Of a stretch of DNA of 64,000 bases, positions 24,578 through 30,669 are shown piece by piece. The first letter of the stretch is position 1. Each line of letters opens with the position of its first letter. A model generated the notes under the pieces. It saw only the letters and a program-made list of their open reading frames with translations, ran no database searches and was not told the DNA's origin. A program made the position numbers and the translations under genes. Source of the DNA: an uncultured Eubacteriales bacterium (GTDB lineage Bacteria > Bacillota > Clostridia > Oscillospirales > Acutalibacteraceae); contig CABUHY010000001.1 in assembly GCA_902491475.1 (NCBI GenBank), positions 62,001 to 126,000 of the forward strand. The letters are read 5' to 3'.

Positions 24578-25087
24578 ATGAGTAATAAAATGACAAAAGA
24601 CACTGTGCCGCAGGATTTCAGCTTGGGGCTTGCTTTGGTTGACGCCGTACCCGTACTTTTCTTCGGCGCAACGGCGATTGTTGCGGGAACAATCCTTGAA
24701 AGCCCGCTGTTTGTTGTCGGAGCGGTAATATCATTTATATCGGGCACAATAAAAGTGCTTTGGAAAATCATTGCGGCTCTTAAAAAGAAAAATATATGGT
24801 GGATGTTTATGCAAATGCGAATAGCAATGCCGATAGGCTTGCTTGTTTTAATCGCAGGCTTTGTCTCGGCAATAAAGCATACGGATTTTTCGTTGCTTCT
24901 TCACACCGCCGCTTCCCTGCCGTACATCATTTTCTTCGCTTTGGGCTTGCTCGGAATGGTTTTGATGAGCGTGTTTGCATTCACTCTCGATGGCAGCAAG
25001 CCAAAGTCAAATTGGATAGAACAAATTACAAACGGCATATCGCAGGCAATGTTTTTTATAGGTGTACTGCTGATAAAGCTTAAATAA
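24578..25087 (+). CDS. small integral membrane protein, unknown function
   Basis: 169 residues with about five hydrophobic segments (around LVDAVPVLFFGATAIVAG, FVVGAVISFISGTIKVLW, RIAMPIGLLVLIAGF, LPYIIFFALGLLGMVLMSVFAF and AMFFIGVLLI). No motif recognised. AGAGG precedes the ATG. It lies alone between the tRNA terminator and its own terminator. Confidence 0.7.
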   Translation: MSNKMTKDTVPQDFSLGLALVDAVPVLFFGATAIVAGTILESPLFVVGAVISFISGTIKVLWKIIAALKKKNIWWMFMQMRIAMPIGLLVLIAGFVSAIKHTDFSLLLHTAASLPYIIFFALGLLGMVLMSVFAFTLDGSKPKSNWIEQITNGISQAMFFIGVLLIKLK

Positions 25088-25091
25088 AATT

Positions 25092-25124
25092 ACAGGGCAA
25101 TCCGCTTGGACTGCCCTGTTTTTT
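25092..25124 (+). terminator. terminator after the 24578 membrane protein
   Basis: ACAGGGCA...TGCCCTGT with an inner TCC/GGA pair, followed by TTTTTT. Confidence 0.9.
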
Positions 25125-25133
25125 CGTTTTATG

Positions 25134-25910
25134 TCATTTAATGAAGTTAAACGCCATAACCGCTATACCGAGAATGACAAGTATCACGCCCGTTGCACGG
25201 TTGAGTGTTTTAGGCGAAGCCTTGTTTGCAAATACCGCCGCAATTCTCGCCCATATAAGCGTAAATACAACGCAGAGAATAAACACTGTCCAATCGGGCG
25301 CGCCGCCTATCGAGAAATGCGAAACAGCACCCGTAAGAGCGGTAAAGGTCATTATAAACACACTTGTTCCGACGGCGGTTTTAAGCTCGTAGCCGAGAAC
25401 GGTTGTCAAAATCAAAAGCATCATCATTCCGCCGCCCGCTCCGACAAAGCCGCAGATAAAGCCAATGAGCATACCGCAGACAACAGACTGTATCGCACGC
25501 TTTTTCTTCGATACGCCGAGCATAGCCTCCTTGGTAGTCATTACTGGCTTTACAATAAACTTAATTCCGAGCAAAAATGTCATAAACACGGAAAATCCGC
25601 CCATCGTGGTTGACGGAACAAGGCTTGCAACATAACTGCCAACAACCGTGAAAGCAAGGACGGTAAACATCATAATCAAGCCGTTGCGGATGTCGAGATT
25701 TTTATGCTTGCCGTAGGTGTACGCCGAAACGGCACTTGCAAGGACATCGGACGAAAGCGCTATGCCGACCGCCATATACGGGTCCATGCCCAAAAAGGTT
25801 ATCAGCATCGGGCTTATTACCGCCGCCGCACTCATTCCCGCAAAGCCGGTGCCGAGGCCTGCGCCCATGCTGGCAAAAAATGTTACCAAAACGGTTATCA
25901 ATATATTCAT
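25134..25910 (-). CDS. TSUP/TauE-SafE family membrane transporter
   Basis: 258 residues, about eight transmembrane segments, with the paired TSUP motifs GTGFAGMSAAAVISPML near the start and FVGAGGGMMMLLILT in the second half. The family exports sulfite, sulfoacetate or related organosulfur anions. Its ATG shares one base with the marR stop (TAATG), so it is translationally coupled to the regulator and probably is its target. GGAGG precedes the ATG. Confidence 0.88.
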   Translation of the reverse strand: MNILITVLVTFFASMGAGLGTGFAGMSAAAVISPMLITFLGMDPYMAVGIALSSDVLASAVSAYTYGKHKNLDIRNGLIMMFTVLAFTVVGSYVASLVPSTTMGGFSVFMTFLLGIKFIVKPVMTTKEAMLGVSKKKRAIQSVVCGMLIGFICGFVGAGGGMMMLLILTTVLGYELKTAVGTSVFIMTFTALTGAVSHFSIGGAPDWTVFILCVVFTLIWARIAAVFANKASPKTLNRATGVILVILGIAVMAFNFIK

Positions 25911-26341
25911 TAAAATTCCTCCGTTATTGTATCAAGATTTTCATTCATAATGTCCGTTACCGTGAAAAACATATCACGCATTTCGCTGTTAACTCCGCTG
26001 AACAGCGCTTCAAGGAACTCGGCCTGCATTTTTCTGCCTTTTTCGATAACGGGCATTGACTTTTCGGTGCATAAAAGCTGAGTTTTTCTCCTGTCTCCCT
26101 CAACTGCCTCACGGCGAAGATAGCCGTCTTTAACCAGCTTATCGACATTGACGGAAACCAGGTTAGCTTTAATTTTTCTGTACTCCACAATCTCCCCTGC
26201 CGTCTTATATTCGGGATTGTTGGCGAGGAACATAAGAATGTCAAACGCCGTCTGCGGCAACTTCAACTCACGGCACAACGGCTTGCACATAATACCGTAA
26301 GCCGTAATAAGCTTGTGCGAGAACTCCAAACTCGGATTCAT
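25910..26341 (-). CDS. MarR-family transcriptional regulator
   Basis: 143 residues with a MarR winged helix: LPQTAFDILMFLANNPEYKTAGEIVEYRKIKANLVSVNVDKL is the helix-turn-helix and the wing is DGYLRREAVEGDRRKTQL. First gene of a two-gene operon with the TSUP transporter. A long palindrome covers its promoter (26355-26389), which suggests autorepression relieved by a ligand such as a sulfur compound or an oxidant. Confidence 0.9.
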   Translation of the reverse strand: MNPSLEFSHKLITAYGIMCKPLCRELKLPQTAFDILMFLANNPEYKTAGEIVEYRKIKANLVSVNVDKLVKDGYLRREAVEGDRRKTQLLCTEKSMPVIEKGRKMQAEFLEALFSGVNSEMRDMFFTVTDIMNENLDTITEEF

Positions 26342-26354
26342 AAATACGCCTCCG

Positions 26355-26389
26355 TTAGTTCAAATTTATATATTTCAAATTTGAACTAA
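26355..26389. promoter_or_regulatory. MarR operator
   Basis: Perfect 13-bp arms TTAGTTCAAATTT (26355-26367) and AAATTTGAACTAA (26377-26389) with a 9-nt spacer, at and just after the -10 box of marR. Confidence 0.75.
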
Positions 26390-26417
26390 TTATAATCCGT
26401 CATTTTATAAATGTCAA
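26389..26417 (-). promoter_or_regulatory. promoter of marR-TSUP
   Basis: Perfect consensus TTGACA (26412-26417) and TATAAT (26389-26394), 17 bp apart, minus strand. Confidence 0.85.
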
Positions 26418-26419
26418 TA

Positions 26420-26471
26420 AAAAAATGAGCCGAAAAGCTGTGATTTATCTCACAAGCCCAACGGCTCTCGT
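26420..26471 (-). terminator. terminator of the Xre regulator gene
   Basis: GAGCCG...CGGCTC closing pair with an inner CTTGTGA/TCACAG pair, followed by ATTTTTTT on the minus strand. Confidence 0.8.
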
Positions 26472-26483
26472 TAATACTTTACC

Positions 26484-26948
26484 CTATTTACCGCTTGCGC
26501 CCTTGGCGGTTACATAAACTCCGATTAGCATTTCTGCGACGGACATTCCAAGCAGAAGCCCTGCAAAAAAATTTTTTACATCCGAACCGCCTATGGTATG
26601 CGACAATGCTTGAAATGCAATTCCCATAACGATAAGAAGTACACCCGTCAACACTTTTCTTTGCTTTTCCGATTCTTGCATTCTTCTCAACAAATCAAGC
26701 ATTTGCTCTTCGTCATATATGCGAACGCTTTTTTCTTCAGCCTCTTCCCCGTCCATAAGTTCCGAAACCGATATTTTCAATTCCTTACACAAGCTTTTTA
26801 CCACAGCATAATCAGGCATACATTTTCCCGTTTCCCATTTTGAAACGGTTTTGTTGGAAACTCCCAAGCGTTCGGCAAGCTGTTCCTGCGTCAGGTTTTG
26901 TTCTTTGCGTTTTTTGGCGATAAATTTTCCTATTGCAATTTGTTCCAT
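26484..26948 (-). CDS. Xre-family regulator with C-terminal membrane segments
   Basis: 154 residues from the ATG at 26948 (AAGGAGG upstream; the longer frame has no ribosome site). Residues 5-65 are a helix-turn-helix: IAKKRKEQNLTQEQLAERLGVSNKTVSKWE. A short acidic linker is followed by two hydrophobic segments (about 100-120 and 128-148). Membrane-tethered Xre regulators of this build are common in Clostridia; targets unknown. Confidence 0.85.
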   Translation of the reverse strand: MEQIAIGKFIAKKRKEQNLTQEQLAERLGVSNKTVSKWETGKCMPDYAVVKSLCKELKISVSELMDGEEAEEKSVRIYDEEQMLDLLRRMQESEKQRKVLTGVLLIVMGIAFQALSHTIGGSDVKNFFAGLLLGMSVAEMLIGVYVTAKGASGK

Positions 26949-27045
26949 ATTTGAAGCCTCCTTTTTCTTCGTTATAAGAATAGCGCTTCCGTCCGCAAAA
27001 TCACACCCCTTAAAAGGCGAATATGGGTGGAACGGTATAAAACAT

Positions 27046-27073
27046 CCCCTATGACAGCTTTTAATCATAGGGG
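27046..27073 (-). terminator. terminator of the desulfoferrodoxin gene
   Basis: CCCCTATGA and TCATAGGGG, a 9-bp stem, followed by ATGTTTTAT on the minus strand. Confidence 0.7.
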
Positions 27074-27133
27074 AAACTTTTATAAACTGTTTTTATCGGT
27101 TTTCAAAATGCCTTGACAGTTGCTGTTTGTGTT

Positions 27134-27508
27134 TCAGGCTTTCCAAAGACCGTGAAGGTTGCAGTAAGCATAAACAGCCTCAACCTCGTCGCCGTCCGAA
27201 AGTGCAAAGGTTACGCTCGGTGCGTCGCCGGGCTTCAACTGCTTGCGCTGATTGCCGAACTTTGTCTGAAGCGATACCCATTCTATATAGTGCTCGGCAA
27301 GCATAGGATGGTCAATTTCGCCGACATTTACGCTGACGGTTCCGTTCTCAACACTGTAAACGGGAACATGCTTTTCACGGGCAGCGTCGGTTGTACCGGG
27401 AATGAGCTCCTGCATTTCCTCGCCGCAGCAGGAAGCACGAACTCCGCTGTCCTTAACATAAGCTATTATATTTCCACAATGCTTGCAGATAAAAAATTGC
27501 TGTTTCAT
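27134..27508 (-). CDS. dfx: desulfoferrodoxin (superoxide reductase)
   Basis: Reduces superoxide to hydrogen peroxide in anaerobes. The 124-residue protein has both iron centres: the desulforedoxin-type FeS4 site Cys8, Cys11, Cys27, Cys28, and the catalytic site His47, His67, His73, Cys116, His119 with the Glu45-Lys46 pair before His47. Spacing matches the characterised two-iron enzymes. Single gene with its own promoter; AAGGAG precedes the ATG. Confidence 0.96.
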   Translation of the reverse strand: MKQQFFICKHCGNIIAYVKDSGVRASCCGEEMQELIPGTTDAAREKHVPVYSVENGTVSVNVGEIDHPMLAEHYIEWVSLQTKFGNQRKQLKPGDAPSVTFALSDGDEVEAVYAYCNLHGLWKA

Positions 27509-27541
27509 AAGTTATCTCTCCTTAAAAATATTTGCAAGTTT

Positions 27542-27571
27542 ATTATACTTTACGGATAAAACATCTGTCAA
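27542..27571 (-). promoter_or_regulatory. promoter of dfx
   Basis: TTGACA (27566-27571) and TATAAT (27542-27547), 18 bp apart, minus strand. Confidence 0.75.
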
Positions 27572-27601
27572 TAATGCAATGATTACAAAAATGTTAATTT
27601 T

Positions 27602-28153
27602 TTAGAGCATTGATAAAATTTGTCCCTCCGTGCTTTTAAGCCTTGACTGAACAACCTTGTAATCGGGCATTACTGAACCGACAAGAGCCCAAAACCGCTT
27701 TGAATGGTTCATTTCCTTTATATGGCAAAGCTCGTGTATTACGACATAATCGATTATTTCCGTATCGGTCAGCATCAAAAGGCAATTAAAATTGAGGTTG
27801 CCTTTTGAGGAGCAGCTTCCCCACCTTGTTCTTTGTGTTCTTATCGTAACCGAGGAATATTTAACTCCCATTATATTCGCCCAATATTCCACCCGTGCGG
27901 GAATGTATTGCCTTGCCCGTGCTTTAAGAGCGGTTATATCGTCATCGGAAAGCGGCGGGAACGCCGAATATTCCTGCCTTGCTCTTTCATTTTCGGCAAG
28001 GTGCTTTTCAAGCCACGCTTTATGTTCAAGTACAAAGCTTTTTATCTGTTCATCTGCGGCGTAAAGCGGCGCTCTGACAATTACGCTGCCGTCACGCTTT
28101 ATTTCCATAGAAAATGTTTTGCGTTTGGATTTTACGACTTTGATATTTTCCAT
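27602..28153 (-). CDS. YgjP-like zinc metallopeptidase
   Basis: 183 residues of the YgjP/SprT-like (DUF45) family: TQRTRWGSCSSKGNLNFNC then HELCH (zinc ligands His140, His144, Glu141 as catalyst) and H150 in NHSKRFW as the likely third ligand. I start at the ATG at 28153 after GAAAGGAAAG; starts 10 or 16 codons earlier are in frame. Substrate unknown. Divergent from the alcohol dehydrogenase. Confidence 0.88.
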   Translation of the reverse strand: MENIKVVKSKRKTFSMEIKRDGSVIVRAPLYAADEQIKSFVLEHKAWLEKHLAENERARQEYSAFPPLSDDDITALKARARQYIPARVEYWANIMGVKYSSVTIRTQRTRWGSCSSKGNLNFNCLLMLTDTEIIDYVVIHELCHIKEMNHSKRFWALVGSVMPDYKVVQSRLKSTEGQILSML

Positions 28154-28242
28154 TTCTTTCCTTTCAAAGAAAATTTTACTCATTAAAGATAATTTTATCA
28201 CAAAACCGCCGAAAAAAATATATAAAATTCACAAAAAAGGTA

Positions 28243-28270
28243 TTGTATTTATTTTTGAAAATGCTATAAT
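28243..28270 (+). promoter_or_regulatory. promoter of the iron alcohol dehydrogenase
   Basis: TTGTAT (28243-28248) and TATAAT (28265-28270), 16 bp apart. Confidence 0.65.
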
Positions 28271-28279
28271 TATATCGTG

Positions 28280-28307
28280 AATGATTGTTAAAGTATTGTC
28301 AATCATT
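28280..28307 (+). promoter_or_regulatory. candidate Rex operator upstream of the alcohol dehydrogenase
   Basis: TTGTTAA-AGTA-TTGTCAA (28285-28302) has the Rex spacing with one perfect half-site and two mismatches in the other. It sits in the centre of a larger palindrome with arms AATGATTG and CAATCATT, right after the -10 box. Confidence 0.5.
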
Positions 28308-28369
28308 GCAATGTATCTTACGGAAGCAATTTGCTTTAGCATTTACATATTATTTAGGAGGCAAAAATT

Positions 28370-29593
28370 ATGGCAAGATTTACTCTTCCCAGAGACCTTT
28401 ATCACGGTAAAGGCTCACTTGAGGCTCTTAAAAATTTTAAGGGCAAAAAAGCAATTATTTGTGTCGGCGGCGGTTCAATGAAGCGTTTCGGCTTCCTTGA
28501 TAAAGCTGAGTCATACCTTAAAGAAGCAGGTATGGAGGTTAAAATTTTCGACGGCATCGAGTCCGACCCCTCTGTTGAAACGGTTATGCGCGGCGCACAG
28601 GCTATGATTGACTTCCAGCCCGATTGGATTGTTGCTATCGGCGGCGGTTCTCCTATTGACGCTGCAAAAGCAATGTGGATTAAATATGAATATCCTGACT
28701 GCACATTTGAAGATATGTGCAAGGTTTTCGGTCTCCCCGAGCTTCGTAAAAAAGCACACTTCTGCGCTGTTTCCTCAACATCGGGCACAGCTACCGAAGT
28801 TACCGCTTTCTCAATCATTACAGACTACTCAAAGGGAATTAAATACCCGATAGCCGATTTTGAAATAACACCCGATGTTGCTATCGTTGACCCCGAGCTT
28901 GCAGAGACAATGCCCAAAAAGCTTGTTGCTCACACGGGTATGGACGCAATGACGCACGCTATCGAGGCTTATGTTTCAACAGCTAACTGCGATTATACAG
29001 ACCCGCTTGCCATCCATGCAATCGAAATGATTATGAAGGACCTTATCCCCTCATACAACGGCGATATGGACGCCCGTGACCGTATGCACAACGCACAGTG
29101 CCTTGCAGGTATGGCATTCTCGAACGCACTTCTCGGTATCGTTCACTCAATGGCTCATAAGACAGGCGCAGCATTTGCAGACTACGGCGCACACATCATT
29201 CACGGCGCAGCAAACGCTATGTACCTTCCCAAGGTTATCGCATTCAACGCTAAAGACGAAACAGCCAAAAAGCGTTACGGCGTAATCGTTGATTATATGG
29301 GTATCTGCGACAAGTCGGCTTCCGACGATGAAAAGGTTGCGGCTTTGATTGCATATCTCCGCAAGATGAACGACGAACTCAACATTCCTCACTGCATTAA
29401 GAATTACGGCACCGACAGCTATCCGACAGAAAACGGCTTTGTTCCCGAGAATGTATTCCTCGAGAGACTTCACGACATTGCCGTCAACGCTATCGCAGAC
29501 GCTTGCACAGGCTCTAACCCCCGTCAACCCTCTGTTGAAGAGATGGAGAAGCTTCTCAAGTGCTGCTACTATGATACAGAAGTTGATTTCTAA
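28370..29593 (+). CDS. iron-containing alcohol dehydrogenase
   Basis: 407-residue group III alcohol dehydrogenase, cytosolic, reducing aldehydes with NAD(P)H. It has the nucleotide motif GGGSPID, the family signature STSGTATEVT, and the iron ligands in GMDAMTHAIEAY and in VHSMAHKTG plus the later AHIIHG. GGAGG precedes the ATG. Single gene with a terminator. The Rex-like site at its promoter suggests it serves NADH disposal; the aldehyde (acetaldehyde, butyraldehyde or other) cannot be told. Confidence 0.93.
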   Translation: MARFTLPRDLYHGKGSLEALKNFKGKKAIICVGGGSMKRFGFLDKAESYLKEAGMEVKIFDGIESDPSVETVMRGAQAMIDFQPDWIVAIGGGSPIDAAKAMWIKYEYPDCTFEDMCKVFGLPELRKKAHFCAVSSTSGTATEVTAFSIITDYSKGIKYPIADFEITPDVAIVDPELAETMPKKLVAHTGMDAMTHAIEAYVSTANCDYTDPLAIHAIEMIMKDLIPSYNGDMDARDRMHNAQCLAGMAFSNALLGIVHSMAHKTGAAFADYGAHIIHGAANAMYLPKVIAFNAKDETAKKRYGVIVDYMGICDKSASDDEKVAALIAYLRKMNDELNIPHCIKNYGTDSYPTENGFVPENVFLERLHDIAVNAIADACTGSNPRQPSVEEMEKLLKCCYYDTEVDF

Positions 29594-29615
29594 TCAACCG
29601 TATTTTTACTTAACC

Positions 29616-29647
29616 GAATCGGCTGCGAAAACAGCCGATTCTTTTTT
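29616..29647 (+). terminator. terminator of the alcohol dehydrogenase gene
   Basis: GAATCGGCTG and CAGCCGATTC, 10 bp, followed by TTTTTT. Confidence 0.9.
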
Positions 29648-29658
29648 AGGAAGATTAT

Positions 29659-30219
29659 ATGGATAATATTAAAGACAAAAACGGCTTGACCGAAGAGGAA
29701 TTCCTTGAAGCATACAGAAAAAAGAATTATCCCCGACCGTATCTTACCGCCGATATTATTGTTATCGGAATTATCGGAGATAAGGAAAAGCTTCTTTTAA
29801 TTCAGCGAGGCGGACACCCGTATATAAATATGTGGGCGCTGCCGGGCGGTTTTTCACGGCAGACGGAGACAATGGAGCAGACCGCTCACAGGGAACTTCT
29901 CGAGGAAACGGGCGTAAATTCGGAGTGCATCTCCCCTGTCGGACTTTTCAGCAAACCCGGTCGTGACCCGAGAGGCTGGGTGGTAACCCAAGCATACCTT
30001 GCCAAGGTTGATTTTACAAAGTGCAAGCCGCTTGCGGGCGACGACGCAAAAAATGCCCGATGGTTTGACATTTCCCGTGATAACGGCACAATTACACTGA
30101 CGGGCGGGAAAACTCAAATTTCTTTCAGGCTAAATGAGGCGGGCACGGAATATCTGAGTACCGAAAGGCTTGCATTTGACCATGCCGAGATAATTGCAAA
30201 GGCCCTTGAAACGCTCTGA
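29659..30219 (+). CDS. Nudix hydrolase
   Basis: 186 residues with a complete Nudix box at about 64-86 (GGFSRQTETMEQTAHRELLEETGV, key G64, E70, R78, E79, E82, E83). An N-terminal extension of about 30 residues and DPRGWVV after the box resemble ADP-ribose pyrophosphatases of the NadM/NrtR-like group, but no DNA-binding domain is seen. Substrate unproven. Confidence 0.88.
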   Translation: MDNIKDKNGLTEEEFLEAYRKKNYPRPYLTADIIVIGIIGDKEKLLLIQRGGHPYINMWALPGGFSRQTETMEQTAHRELLEETGVNSECISPVGLFSKPGRDPRGWVVTQAYLAKVDFTKCKPLAGDDAKNARWFDISRDNGTITLTGGKTQISFRLNEAGTEYLSTERLAFDHAEIIAKALETL

Positions 30220-30230
30220 ACACAACAATT

Positions 30231-30271
30231 TTACCGACATATTCGTTTTAGGATATGTCGGTAATTTTTTT
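30231..30271 (+). terminator. terminator of the Nudix gene
   Basis: TTACCGACATAT and ATATGTCGGTAA, 12 bp, followed by TTTTTTT. Confidence 0.9.
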
Positions 30272-30283
30272 GTCCGAAAAGCA

Positions 30284-30312
30284 TTGACAAATACCCCCAT
30301 AGGGTATATTAT
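30284..30312 (+). promoter_or_regulatory. csoR-copA promoter with CsoR operator in the spacer
   Basis: TTGACA (30284-30289) and TATTAT (30307-30312), 17 bp apart. The spacer is filled by ATACCCCCATAGGGTAT (30291-30307), which resembles the pseudo-palindromic TACCC...GGGTA sites bound by CsoR in Bacillus. Confidence 0.75.
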
Positions 30313-30344
30313 AAATGCGTAAAACAGAGAAAAGGAGAAATAAT

Positions 30345-30653
30345 ATGCCTTGTGATAAAAAATGCTGCCGTTGCGAAAAAAACACACAGCGCACAGACGA
30401 AGAAAAGAAAAAGCTGATAAACAGGCTCAACAGAATCGAGGGTCAGGTCAGAGGAATAAAGGGTATGATTGAAAAAGACGCCTACTGTGCCGATGTGCTT
30501 GTTCAGTCGGCGGCGGTAAATGCGGCAATAAACTCATTTAATAAGGATTTGCTTTCAAGGCACATTCATTCCTGCGTTGTCAGAGACATAAAAAACGGCG
30601 ACGAGGAAGTGGTTGACGAGCTTATGAATATCTTATCAAAATTGATGAAATAA
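30345..30653 (+). CDS. csoR: copper-sensing repressor CsoR
   Basis: 102 residues, all-helical CsoR/RcnR family: RLNRIEGQVRGIKGMIEKDAYC. The Cu(I) ligands Cys48, His73 and Cys77 have the exact spacing of Bacillus CsoR (45, 70, 74). An extra cysteine cluster (CDKKCCRC) lies at the N-terminus. Start at 30345 behind AAGGAG. It leads the copper operon, and its promoter carries a CsoR-like operator. Confidence 0.93.
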   Translation: MPCDKKCCRCEKNTQRTDEEKKKLINRLNRIEGQVRGIKGMIEKDAYCADVLVQSAAVNAAINSFNKDLLSRHIHSCVVRDIKNGDEEVVDELMNILSKLMK

Positions 30654-30669
30654 GAAAGGAAGGATAATA

